The notes: a model not told the origin generated them from the letters alone. 64,000 nucleotides of DNA from Phorcus lineatus (GCA_921293015.1 OV121081.1:63815022-63879021), one strand, 5' to 3'. Counted from the first letter of the stretch, positions 26,169 through 36,796 are shown. A program made the numbers and translations.

Positions 26169-26330
26169 TGTAATATATCGAAGACGACGAGGCATGGAAG
26201 GTAAACCGGAAGTCTTTTATTATGCTATAAGCGACAAGACGACGCTTCAGGCCGCTTACAATAATAGGCATTAGTGGTGTGGTGTGATACATTTTACGAG
26301 CGCTTCATAAGCTTAACAATATACATGACA
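26169..26330 (-). repeat. 3' LTR of the gypsy element, copy A
   Basis: A 162-bp LTR with TG...CA ends, flanked outside by ATGT. It is the 3' LTR because the coding direction is minus and the polypurine tract lies beside it. Confidence 0.9.
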
Positions 26331-26428
26331 TCTCCCTTTTTATAGATAAATAAACTTTAAAGCATGGTTAGCTTTACTGTTGAGAGTCACAATATTCTAA
26401 AAAGCAAAGATATAAATTTAACATGAAT

Positions 26429-27594
26429 TTAAGGAGTAACAAAGTCATTGAATCTCTGAGGCGGCTTGACTATGCGACCAGACCTGGTGGCATTAACAAG
26501 TTCATCGGTGGCAGGTGTCCCCACTGATATTGTCTGGTTGGTGTCAACTGGTATCGTGACGTCAGTTTGTTGTTTGGCACTCGACACGGTCTGGATGGAA
26601 TATCCAGTCTGAATATCCATTTGCGAATGCTCAGCCCAAGAAGCTTTTGTCTTCTTGCACTGTGATCTATTCCGTCTGTACTTTTTCCCACTTGCTGTCT
26701 CAACAATGTAGGATCTAGGAGAGGAATGCTTTGCAGTCACAGTTGCTGGAACCCACTTTTTTGTTGATGCTGAAACACAACTTGATCACCAGGAGTTAAG
26801 TGAGGTAACTCCTTGCACCTTCCATTGTCATAATAGAATTTCTCTTTCTGTTGTTTCATGTGGAGCTTATTCCTGACATTTGTGGCAAATTCAGGTTTCA
26901 AAAGTGGTGCTGCAGTCGGTAGAGAAGTTTTTAATCGACGTCCTAAGAACATCTGTGCAGGTGACAAGCCAATTCCTTCGATAGGAGTGTTTCTGTAAGC
27001 AAGGAAGGCTACATGTGGATCACTTGCCTTTCTGATGATGTTCTTTACTGTTTGAACTGCCCTCTCCGCCTGTGCGTTTCCACGGGGGTAGTAAGGAATG
27101 CTGGTTGTATGTGTAAAACAACGTAAGCTTTCGAACAATGTAGGATGTCCATTTAGCACATCTTCAGGAATGGTAGATTCTGTCACTGCATGGTTCACCC
27201 TCGCCACTAACCTCATTTGACTGCATGTCTTTGATCCTAATATTGATTCATGGCTCCCATCTACAACTTGAAATTTCACATTGGATTTGACATCTTTATA
27301 TTCAAGTGGAAGAAAGACAGCTCCCACTACCTTGAGAATATGTCCTGAGTAAGACTGTAACCTTACGTTCGACTTTTCCATTGCTGTTTTCAACTCCAGG
27401 CTTTTCAGAGTCTCGGTTGAAATTACGTTGCATTTGGCTCCGGTGTCCAACTCAAAGTTTACTGTTTTGCTGAACACTTTAAAGTTATCTTGCCACTCGT
27501 CATTATCCATTTCTGTGTCACCATCAGTGTATATAGCTCCAACGAAGAAAGTTTCCTCAGTGTCCGATGTATCTTCTTCTGCTACTTTATTCAC
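26429..27594 (-). pseudogene. Gypsy Pol remnant: protease fused to the integrase C-terminus, copy A
   Basis: The frame 27594-26737 holds an aspartic protease active site, VNFELDTGAKCNVIS, and the flap region. After LFESLRCFTHTTSI it runs straight into an integrase tail: YYPRGNAQAERAVQTVK, YRNTPIEGIGLSPAQMFLGR and the GDQVVFQ beta-barrel. About 2 kb of reverse transcriptase, RNase H and integrase core, expected from the family, are missing. A one-base shift in an A run near 26757 moves the C-terminus to another frame (26740-26429, PRSYIVETASGKKYRRN). The element therefore cannot encode its own reverse transcription. Confidence 0.85.
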
Positions 27595-27725
27595 TTTACG
27601 TTTGTGTTTCTTTCCTTTATGTTTTGGATGTTCATATCTGCCACTCTTCTTCCTGCAGACAGATGCAAAGTGGTTGAATTTCTTACACTCGGAACACTGT
27701 TTTCCTTTAGCTGGACAAACTTGCT

Positions 27726-28403
27726 TTATAAATGTTCATACTCACATTTGCCACACACATTCTGTCTTTGAGATTGTTTATCAGTAGAATTATTGAATGA
27801 GCTCTGTCTTGATTTCTCCCTTCTGCCCTGAAATTGACGGATGACGTTGATATTTGCGTCTTCTCCACTCATCATTTTCAGTTGCTCTTGAGAAAGTTCA
27901 TGTGTACTGGCTATTTCTATTGCCTTCTCTAGGGTAAGATCAGAACCTTCATTTATCAACTTTTCACGCACTTTAGGTGAATTTGTTCCAAAGACAATTC
28001 TGTCTCGCACCATCTCATCTGGATCAGTATATGAACAGTCTTTCACTAGAGTTTTCAAGTCTGTGATGAACTGCACTACTTTTTCTGACTGATTCTGAGT
28101 TCTGCACTGAAATTTATATCTTGAAAATACTTGATTTGACTTTGGCTTTACATAGTTTTCAAACTTTGTGTAATGAGCGTCTAACTTCTTTCGATCTTTG
28201 TCACTCAATGCCCATGTCTCAAAGACGTTTCTACCTCGTTCTCCCACCCAGAGCATTAAGAAATTACACTTTTCTGCTTCTGTCTTTCCTTTTAGTGGAC
28301 CACCGAACATGAAATCCACGTGAGAACGAAAACTCTTCCATGCGCCTGGTAAATCGCCACTGTCCCAATTCATCATCGGTACTGAGCCAGCTAAAGATGC
28401 CAT
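27726..28403 (-). CDS. Gypsy Gag protein, copy A (225 aa to a stop in the zinc knuckle)
   Basis: The frame starts MASLAGSVPMMNWDSGD just inside the 5' LTR and primer site and has the helical capsid-like composition of metazoan gypsy Gag. Near its end CGKCEYEH begins a CCHC region, but the frame stops after a leucine. In the -1 frame the sequence continues with KQVC and CSECKKFNHFASVC, a clear CX2CX4HX4C zinc knuckle. The break is identical in both copies. It is therefore either a programmed -1 shift between Gag and Pol or a mutation older than the duplication; I see no classic slippery heptamer. Confidence 0.8.
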   Translation of the reverse strand: MASLAGSVPMMNWDSGDLPGAWKSFRSHVDFMFGGPLKGKTEAEKCNFLMLWVGERGRNVFETWALSDKDRKKLDAHYTKFENYVKPKSNQVFSRYKFQCRTQNQSEKVVQFITDLKTLVKDCSYTDPDEMVRDRIVFGTNSPKVREKLINEGSDLTLEKAIEIASTHELSQEQLKMMSGEDANINVIRQFQGRREKSRQSSFNNSTDKQSQRQNVCGKCEYEHL

Positions 28404-28527
28404 CTCGCCCCTTTAGTATTGATATTTGTCGACCAACTTGTTAAATTCGTCCTTATCAATGTCCTTATGATGCGAAATATTCTTATTACTGACGGATGTC
28501 GGCTGTGGAGTCTGATTTCTGACACCA

Positions 28528-28689
28528 TGTAATATATCGAAGACAACGAGGCATGGAAGGTAAACCGGAAGTCCTTTATTATGCTATAAGCAACAAGACG
28601 ACTCTTCAGGCCGCTTACAATAATAGGCATTACTGGTGTGGTGTGATACATTTGACGAGCGCTTCATTAGCTTAACAATATACATGACA
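28528..28689 (-). repeat. 5' LTR of the gypsy element, copy A
   Basis: A 162-bp LTR whose inner side touches the primer-binding site starting TGGTGTCAGAA on the minus strand, which makes it the 5' LTR. Confidence 0.9.
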
Positions 28690-28693
28690 ATGT

Positions 28694-29027
28694 ATATCAG
28701 CCTACATAATCTAAAGTTTGCCAGCGTAGGCATATGGATTTCAACTAATCAATGTTTCACATGAAATGTAGACTAAAGTTTATGAAATACATGTAAAGTA
28801 TACCGAACTCGTGTGTGACTGATCAGATACTTACCAGCTGATCTGTCTCAAACCTAGCTTACTGATCGCTAGATAGCCACGTCGAGTATTAGAATAGTTT
28901 GACGTTCAGTTTCACAAACGAAGGTTCCGGATCAGAAGAGAGTGTCAGGATATTGTAAACATCAGTATAGGTGAAGGCATATGCAGTGCGTCCATAACCA
29001 CGACAGGTTTGGGAGAAGAAAGTCAGG
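28694..29027. other. Short spacer between the LTR element and the FkbM-like gene
   Basis: There is no coding frame. It should hold the promoter and 5' UTR of the FkbM-like gene. A good splice donor on the minus strand (acttaccagctg, about 28830) has no partner exon that I can see. Confidence 0.35.
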
Positions 29028-30076
29028 ATGAGGAGCCCATTAAAGGAGAATTATGGGCACTGGGAGTGCTCGTCTAAAGCCATCAGGATTATCATCATTG
29101 CTTCTATTTTCTCCTTTATATTTGTATTCGTGACGGTGATACATAAGATTGCTTGGACATCTGGCAGCGTTGTCTCGCCTCACCTCCCCCACCTGTCTAA
29201 TATTTCTGGTCCTCTATCCAGTGCTGTCCCTGATCATGACGTAGACGTTGATTACCAAGAAATCGGGGATAACATTGAAGTCAAAGGCACAGACCTAAAT
29301 AAAGATTGGTACAAAGGCGACGGAGACGATGTCATTACTCTTTGTGTGTCTAAAAAATGTATTAGCATGAAAGATTCGTGCAAACCAAACAAAACCTTCA
29401 TTCCTCTAGAGTTTTCAACACCAGGTGGACATGTCACAACCTTCGTGATCAGTGAAGAGGAGAAGGAATTATTTGAGCAGAAAGTCAAACCTTCCCTAAC
29501 AGCGCTCATGATTTTGATAGCAGCGGATCCCTCCACAACGTTGGTTGACATTGCCACTTATGACACAATTAGCAGCATCGCTGTCGCATCGCTTGGGAAT
29601 CATGTTATAGCTGTCAACTACACTGCAATGGAATCGTTGACTCTGAATTAACTGGCAAGTGTTATGTCTTATTGAATCCCGTTCTAGATGTTCAAGGGGC
29701 TTTTAAGCTTGAGTTTATTTCCGGCGACTACATTATAAGGTTGAACGCATCTCAATCTGCACGTGGTCAACCAACAGGGATAAAAGGACAGCGCAAAAGA
29801 GGAATGCAGTCCGTCATTTTACCAGACATACTGAAAGAATTTTCTTTTACCAATGCTGCCATCAGACTGGGTCGCCATAAGGCAACACAGGTTCTGCAAC
29901 AAGCAGGGGATTTCTTCGACCAAGTACCTGTCCGCTTCGTCATGCTTAGCTGGTCCACTATCCGTGACGAGCGCAGTGAAGCGATGATTTATGACTTCCT
30001 AAAACATTACGAATTGAAACCCTTATCTTATAGTAATGGGCATTTTGAACAACTTGACCCTTCCCGTTATTTTTAA
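29028..30076 (+). pseudogene. FkbM-methyltransferase-like membrane protein, copy A, broken by a 22-bp deletion
   Basis: The first 196 codons match copy B almost exactly: a cytoplasmic start MRSPLKENYGHWECSS, a single membrane segment at residues 19-41, then the start of the methyltransferase-like fold with TTLVDIATYDTISS. Between 29617 and 29618, 22 bases present in B (56503-56524) are missing, so the frame runs out within a dozen codons at 29651. The rest of the domain is intact but out of frame, with an open stretch 29672-30076. CAA at both deletion edges suggests microhomology-mediated loss. The truncated product would keep the anchor and lose most of the fold. The intact copy is at 55913. 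Confidence 0.85.
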
Positions 30077-33030
30077 ACGCGAGGAAAATGAGGATAAGCA
30101 CGCGTATCAATCCACCGCCTACACCAACATGATGGAAACCTCGACTCCCTACACTGACATAGTACCTTTACATAGCGGGTACAATTTGGGTTCGAGGGTG
30201 GCGGAGGACAAGAAAGCACACCCTCCCGGAGGTGAGAGGTCACGCTCGAAAAGCGGAAGACGTGCAGGAGTAGATACTATGGAGGAGTCCACGAAGCATT
30301 TGCTTATGTAAAGGACGATGGAATAAACGGATTATCAAATTAATCAATACATGAAAATGTACAGCAAAACAATTTAGAGTTACATAAGCCTGTGACTTAT
30401 TTATGTAAAGCAAATATATAGTGTGCTTCAACAATAATATCCTTATCCGCCGTTTCATGACACATCATCCATCCTGTGATTGTGAGGATTAATTAATTAA
30501 TCACTCAGCACTTGTCTTATCTAGTAACCAGGGCGTGATTACATCCTTTCCTTCTTCTGGGAGTACTTGCAATTGGGTGTCAAAGAACATGCTTGTCAAT
30601 GAGACAGATCAAAGTAATATTAAACATAACATTTTGGTACTTTTTTCGTTTTCCGAACTCTCCTCCAAACTAGTAGCGTCTGTGTATACTGTTTCAACTT
30701 CTGTTGCCGATCTTATATTTACGATTGTCTTTGCATGAACGCGGCTGGAGCATAAATGAATCGTGATGGATTTATTTACTTTGTTCATCCTGTTTTTAAA
30801 ATACATAGATCATTTGACACGATAGCTAATGTTATTGCATGACAGTGAAACGATTGGCAATAGGATATCGTAAGTCAAGCAAATTAGAGTACAGAGCTTC
30901 CCTGTTAAATATCTCGTGCTCTTCCGCTCAAGAGTGGGTTTCCGAGTGCGTTTAATTACACGCTAAGTGTCAACCTTTTATGAGAAACGCAGTTTACAAC
31001 TTTCGGCATTGACTAAGAACAATTGAGTATGAACTGTTTCTTCCGAGTGAAGATTCCCATTAAATGGATTAAAATTAGTTGTCAAACCGGCCTTTGTATA
31101 AAACGGAGAGTATTGTACACTTAAGTTCTGTAAAATACGTATTCTGTGCATGAATAAAGTATCTTGAGTTACGTGTTCATCCAACCATGTAAACATTTCT
31201 TTTTTTTAAACTCGATGCGAATACTGGCATCAATTGTGTCTCGATCGTAAAACTCTGCTGTTGAGGAGAAGAATACTATACATTTTTGAAATCTCTTTAG
31301 AGTTTATTTTCCGATAAATAACTACTCCATACCCTGATTTCCATGGCGGCTTTTCCTGCTAAAAGCAAGTGAGATGTGGATGAATCAAGGACAGTCTCAT
31401 CAAAATAGACCGTGTTCCGAGGGAGATAAGAATCAAAATATTGTCTGTACCAGGATACGAACTCGATCCATTTGGGGACTCCTCTGCATAACAACATCGA
31501 ACAGCCCGAATATTGCATGTTATGACTTAAATCACATAGCAAATCACAAAGCCTCCGGCTGGGGCTTTCTCTTTCAGATAATACGATAGCAATTCACCAC
31601 TGAGGACCATTCGTTCTACATGATCTTTCCTTTTAATCTACATGATGTAACTGGTCCGCTACCGAGTAAAATTTAGCTCATTAAACGTTTAACAGAACAC
31701 ACGCCTATACGGGCTGTAGTCAGGCCGTGTTGATAGGAGACCATCAACGAGTTCGCTTCCCGGTGGCGGCAATATTTCTATGTATCGGAACAGGTTAGAT
31801 TTTATGAAGATATACCCTAGATGTATCCACAGTGTTTGCTATGAAAATTGTTTTTTCAAACAATGACTATAATCGTAGCAACATGAAAACGTTTTAAATA
31901 GATGATAAATACATTAGAAATTTTAAGAATACGATAAATCATGTGGCTGGCCCAATATATCAGAAAAATAAACTAGTGGGGAAACGTCTTCATTCTTTCC
32001 TCTTTGCTGTGCTATCCACACAATCAACACCAATACATGAACAGGCATTCTACGTGCAATTAACGTGATGTAGCTTAAGTAAACTACTATCTTTCATTGA
32101 TTTGAATGTAACATGTTTTATTCATAATGAAACGGATTGGGAGCGAGTTCTTCAACCTAGGACATCCTCTTTTTGATATTTACAATATTATACATTCAAA
32201 TCATGAAAGGATGACAGATTCTGAACAAGACAGAGTTATAGGAAGAAATATAAGAATATAAATAGCAACGGTATCAACAAACAAATTTTTATTCAAATTA
32301 TATATAAATCGATATGAATGAAGATCATGTTGAAGGGAACGCTGTTCCTGAAGAGTTTATACAAAATGCCATAAAATACTAACAAAACACAAAATCTTAA
32401 CTCAATTCGAATAAACTTACATTTTAATTACCAATATTTCATGTTCATTCACACTTTCTGAAACATCTTAATCCGAAAACGAATGTTCATTCAAAATATT
32501 GCAACAAATTTAAGGAATGCTTGTAAGTATAACTGAAAATGTACAAGAATTGTTGTCCAGAAGCGAGTGTCTAGACTGAACGGTATCCTGAAATGAAGAT
32601 GAAGAAATCGTGAACATACCCTTCATACTTTTCATTAATGCCCACGGGTCATGTCTTATCCAGCTTATAAACCGACAGAAACAGCGGGAAACAGCGGGAA
32701 AACAATTTTGTACTGAAATATTTAGTGTTGTAATGAAAAGTCATTGAGAGTCGATTCAATGTGTTTTCGGTTTTGAAATGCATCACGCGAACGCAGCCGT
32801 GTTAGCTTTGGTATGCGTCGCACGTGCGGTCAGCATTTATCTGCAGTGGTTCATGAGAACAAGATATGCCCATCAAGTAACTGTAATGGTACTTGACAGC
32901 CTTCTGAAGCGAGTCTACAAAGACAGTATAAGCAATGTGACCCTCGAGGATTGGGTTTTGGTAGGTACCCAACGTTTCCAAGCTAGTCCAACATTCTGGC
33001 TACTCATACACAAGTACCAAGATATATATG
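30077..33030. other. 3-kb gap with no firmly supported gene
   Basis: An AATAAA at about 30321 may end the FkbM-like transcript. A 181-bp stretch (about 30748-30929) is absent from unit B. One minus-strand frame (31297-31542, 81 aa, with VPKWIEFVSWYRQYFDSYLP) looks protein-like but is cut by a stop in unit B. A 93-aa plus-strand frame at 32778 changes frame in unit B and is not convincing. Confidence 0.5.
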
Positions 33031-33576
33031 TAGGACTCAGATCTGTGGCGGGTCTCTAATCTATGGCGGATCTCCTTATCTGTGGCGCGTTTGATTGTTA
33101 GACTGTTTCATGACGTCATGGTAAGTGACTTCATTGTGCGATGACGTCATAATAGCTAACTGTTCCAGTCGTAAGGCCCAATTGCGTCGCTAGCGAAATA
33201 ATTAGGGAAGACACAGAAGGATATTGCAAACGGATAACGACCAATTAATACGAGTCCATATCCCAAATACGAAAATCATTAAACAATATTTACATGTAAA
33301 TAAGACATTTACGGCTTTATGCCATATCAAATGTGATTAATTTGTAGGATCTTTTTAGCCCTCGGTGAGTCTGTCTTCTTTAGCCGTAAAATATTGAAAG
33401 ACTATCTTTTTAACCCTTGGCTTCCTGTCGACGGATTTTAGGGTAAGTTTGTCTAGCGTTAGGTTTGGTTAATCATTGCAGAAAAATACAAAAAGGTACA
33501 AATGTCAGGCATTTGAAAATCTGCCATAGATTTGGAAATCTGCCATAGATTTGAGGCCTGCCATGGATTCGAGTCT

Positions 33577-33578
<2 letters not shown>
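33031..33578. mobile_element. Unit A-specific inverted-repeat element inside an AT microsatellite
   Basis: The left end (taggactcagatctgtggcg, then ctatggcggatctcc) is mirrored by the right end (ctgccatagatttgaggcct, then gagtctta). Arms are about 50 bp with a short internal repeat. Unit B has only a short AT run at this place. Two perfect TGACGTCA palindromes lie inside, at 33111 and 33142. Confidence 0.7.

Positions 33579-33614
<36 letters not shown>
33579..33614. repeat. (AT)n microsatellite
   Basis: About 36 bases of pure AT dinucleotide at the 3' end of the LINE fragment; the run is shorter in unit B. Confidence 0.95.
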
Positions 33615-33618
<4 letters not shown>

Positions 33619-34550
33619 AACATTTATACAGCGCTAGAATCCAACAGAAGCTGCTCAAAAGCACATAAGTTCTAGAGAACCGGGCCTGCCTTTCTAAAAG
33701 ATCTATCTCCGCACATCTTTGCCCTTGTCCGTGGCACAGCAAGTAGATTCTGCTCAGCCGATCTTAACTGACGGACTGGCTGATAAGTCTCAATCATGCT
33801 TGACAGATATGGTGGAGCAAGGTCATGGAGACATTTGAAAACCAGAACGAGGATCTTGAATTGGATCCTCTGGAAGACAGGAAACCAGTGAAGGTCTTGA
33901 AGCACCGGTCTGATATGGTCATACTGCCCTGTTATAGTGATGACTCTTGCAGCTGTGTTCTGCACGTTTTGGAGCTTACTAATCAGTTGTTCTGGTAGGC
34001 CATATAGTAGCTAGTTGCAGTAGTCAATCCTAGATGTTACATAAGCTTGCACTACAGATCTTGAGGTCGTAACATCCAGGTACCTCCTTGTCCGACCAAT
34101 ATTTCTTATGCGGTGATACGCCCTCTTGCAAACAGAGTTATATGACACCCAAATTCCTGGCATGTGAACTTCTTGATATTTCTGTTTTGTCATCGTTCAA
34201 TTTAAGGAAGTTTGATGTCATCCAATTCTTGATGTCGTCTACAGAGTGTTGGATTTGGTGATGAGAGAGTTAGAGCTGACTGTAATCAGCATAGAGGTGA
34301 TAATCTAGGTTGTGTGTATATGGTGAAAAGGATTAGCCCAAGAAGAAGAGTTAACACCATTGATACTGACAACCTGTGATCTGTTCGACAGGTATGATCG
34401 GATCCATTCTAATGCTGAACCCTTGATACCAATCCGTTTATCAAGCAGGTTGAGCAGCACATTATGGTCCACAGTATCGAAGGCTGCCGACAGGTCTAAT
34501 AGCACTAAAATGCCTGCTCCGTCTTTGATCACTGTCAATAGGAACATAAT
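33615..34550 (-). pseudogene. 3' part of a CR1/L2-like LINE reverse transcriptase, copy A
   Basis: On the minus strand 34547-34305 holds reverse transcriptase motif A and neighbours: [19 protein letters not shown] and [18 protein letters not shown]. The YADD core is missing. Then 34193-34011 (YVTSRIDYCN) and 33965-33672 (QNTAARVIT, LHWFPVFQRIQFKILVLVFK, SFRKAGPVLWN) give the usual thumb and C-terminal region. The parts lie in different frames with a stop between them, so it is dead. The 3' end runs into an AT microsatellite, a common tail for this group of LINEs. Copy B has the same breaks. Confidence 0.85.
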
Positions 34551-35246
34551 TTATAACGGTATTTTAAAACTATTTTTTATAATTTGCAATAATTGTATTC
34601 AGACATGGTCTGGAAGTTTTGTAAGTCTTTTATAAGCTTAGTGTGGTAAAATTGTAAGTATATTTCGTATTAGCTTTTCTTAGCGGCTAGAAAGATTTTT
34701 TATATTACTACTATGTTGTTAGTACTCTATGAGAATAACTTCTTTTCAAATTAAAATATTCTGGAAAAGTTTGCTTTCTTTCATATGAGATATTGTTATA
34801 GTGAGAAATTACCTAAAAATTGAAGAACATAGTTTCTTGGTAAAAGCTTGCTTTAGTAGCCGTGAGACGTCAGGGCAGAACATAACTGATGTTTCTCTAT
34901 CAAGCAATATACCATGGGACCAATATAATCCATATATTTAGAGCGAGTCTTTAATTGGTCTATGTTAAGATAGAGATTGGATAACAAAAAATAAGCATAG
35001 GAGTTGATCTCATATAAGAATAAACACCGATTGAAAGAGAGGAAAGCATGGCTTGGACCAGAGTTTGAGAGAAAATACATTTAGTAATGATCGTTGATCT
35101 TAATTAGAGGATGATTAAAATGAAAGTAAAATACATTTATTTGTGTTATGTCTTTATTTGAGGCTTGTCCATTTAGTTAGTTTACGTTAATTTCATGAGC
35201 GAGTATGATGGTACCTCTTGACTTGATGTGTATGTTAGTTTCCCTA

Positions 35247-35872
35247 AGACATACATATCAAAAGTTTGTTCACTTACTACAATATCTTAGTGCAAATATC
35301 ATGTGATTTAGGTTTAGTTTGAACGTCAATAAAATAACTTCAAAAGAACTGACAAAGGATCTCTCGATGTAATGTATGTAAAAGCCATTCTTTAAGTTAT
35401 TGTTGGATTGTCTAGTCTCTCGTGCAAAATTTAGATTTTTGGCATGATCAAATAGACAGAAAGGGCCACATTTTCGAAATTCCGATTTCCTTAAATTTAG
35501 ATTAAAATATTCCATTTTACTGATCTGAGAAAAACATCAACCAAATCATATTGTCTTAATGCAAACGAACAAACATTACCTGGGTTTAAAGTTGTTGGTG
35601 ACTTATAAAGGATTTTGTTGAAAAAACTAAAAATTACTGTTTTCGAAATTTTGACCACTGGTCACTTCAGTGACCTGCTAAAAAATTATACGGATAAGTT
35701 CTGGGTATGGCATACAATTGCGTTAATGTTCAATGGCTCTTCACTTCTGTATTGAAAATTAACATTTTTCGTTCCTTTTTCGCAAAGCTACGGTGCCTCA
35801 AAGACATGGCAAATTACGTGATATTTGCGCTAGGATACGTAGGTATATGAACAAACTTTTGGTATGCAGCTG
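35247..35872 (-). mobile_element. 626-bp mariner-type MITE, copy A, inverted relative to the one at 15.9 kb
   Basis: It has the same inner end sequence (catatcaaaagtttgttcac ... tgaacaaacttttggtatgc) and the same length as the element at 15921. It is in the opposite orientation, with TA at the right side. The left end has lost the CAGCTG tip. Unit B has the same insertion. Confidence 0.82.
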
Positions 35873-36034
35873 TAGAGCGTACAGAGTAACAGTTAAATAC
35901 AAATATTAGATGTCGGATGATACAGTCAAAATACAATAATAACATATTACTTATATTACATAATTACAATATTTGCTACTCTCTTCACATGGGTTTTTAA
36001 ATATAACATAGCTATCTATTGCTGATATTTTTAC

Positions 36035-36119
36035 CTTTTGATGTATATGACTACCAGTGTTGTTGTTGCCAACAGCAGCAGCAGGGATACCACACCTAAC
36101 GCCACATATGCCGCAAGGG
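36035..36119 (-). CDS. Candidate transmembrane exon, copy A
   Basis: On the minus strand a tttcag acceptor and a gtaaaa donor enclose 85 bases. In phase 1 they encode LAAYVALGVVSLLLLLATTT followed by LVVIYIKR, an ideal single-pass segment with a basic stop-transfer end. It lies downstream of the signal-peptide gene at 36797-37255 on the same strand and would suit its membrane anchor, but I find no phase-1 donor upstream that would join them. It could belong to an alternative transcript or to a damaged gene. Unit B keeps it with one changed acceptor-side codon. Confidence 0.45.
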
Positions 36120-36321
36120 CTGAAACAGACTTCAGATAATATACATGTGTACTCGTGTAAAGAGGCAATAGATTTGATTATTATAACGATGTCCATTACG
36201 TCTCAAGTGCCTCCGTGATAGTATTTCCTGAGCGAAAGCGAGCGATATTTACAGATATTGAGGCAACAAATTGTGTCATTGGCACGAATATAATATTCCG
36301 TTTATTGCTGTGGTCGTTTAA

Positions 36322-36509
36322 TTAAAGAAACGTTTCCGAATCTATTGCTTCGCCTTGGTTGATTACTCGCAGTCGGTACATTTGGAATGCAAGGTCATAG
36401 TCGAACTGTGACCCCAAAGCATTGTTCAACGTTGTAGCGTCACGGCTGATATAAAAACTAATATACTCGATGTGATTGCGTTCGTAGATAACATTGTGTT
36501 CAGACGTAC
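36322..36509 (-). CDS. Candidate terminal exon of unknown product, copy A
   Basis: After a weak acceptor (gataag) an open frame of 62 codons runs to TAA, with HNVIYERNHIEYISFYISRD and then FDYDLAFQMYRLRVINQGEA. The composition is protein-like, but no family is recognised. In unit B a two-base loss breaks this frame. It may be an exon of the neighbouring minus-strand gene or a chance frame. Confidence 0.25.
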
Positions 36510-36796
36510 CTTATCACGAGTAAAAATCATATCGGTTTTAACTGTTACATTGTGTAGTTAATGCATAAAAATAAACTGCTGTAAAATCTGTCATTATTCT
36601 CAAAACAGTACTCAGTAAGTATTAGTAATGAGAAATGATTAAGTTTTAAATCTGTAAGATGACACAGTATTGAGGGAAACTTATTTAAGATGAAAATAAT
36701 TGAATATATGGTGAGATTACCAAATCATCTTTAGTAACACATTATGATTTTAGCACTTGAGAAAAGTTTCTTCGAAGAAAGAAATACAAAACAGAA

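Larger units (their letters stand above)
26169..28689 (-). mobile_element. Internally deleted Ty3/gypsy LTR retrotransposon, copy A (2521 bp)
   Basis: Two direct 162-bp LTRs, 26169-26330 and 28528-28689, begin TGTAATATATCG and end ACATGACA. ATGT flanks both sides (26165-26168 and 28690-28693) as a 4-bp target-site duplication. Reading on the minus strand, a primer-binding site starts TGGTGTCAGAAATCAG directly inside the right LTR. A purine-rich tract (aaaaagggaga) lies next to the left LTR. Gag, protease and the integrase tail remain, but reverse transcriptase, RNase H and the integrase core are gone. The two LTRs differ at about 7 of 162 sites. Unit B holds the same insertion, so it predates the duplication. 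With its terminal signals kept, it could once have been copied in trans (inference). Confidence 0.92.

Noticed and set aside
27428-27787. 119-aa and 93-aa plus-strand frames opposite the gypsy element
   Set aside because: They are antisense shadows of the protease and Gag coding frames.
28825-28860. Good minus-strand splice donor (RC of acttaccagctg) suggesting another gene
   Set aside because: No acceptor or coding sequence could be matched to it on either side.
29252-29557. 101-aa minus-strand frame opposite the FkbM-like gene
   Set aside because: Antisense shadow of a coding frame with recognisable domain features on the plus strand.
30036-30311. 91-aa plus-strand frame after the FkbM-like gene
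   Set aside because: Overlaps the end of the gene in another frame, has no family signature, and its first part is not open in unit B.
32778-33059. 93-aa plus-strand frame (MHHANAAVLALVCVARAV start)
   Set aside because: In unit B a small indel changes the frame after about 40 codons and the tail differs, so there is no conservation of the reading frame.
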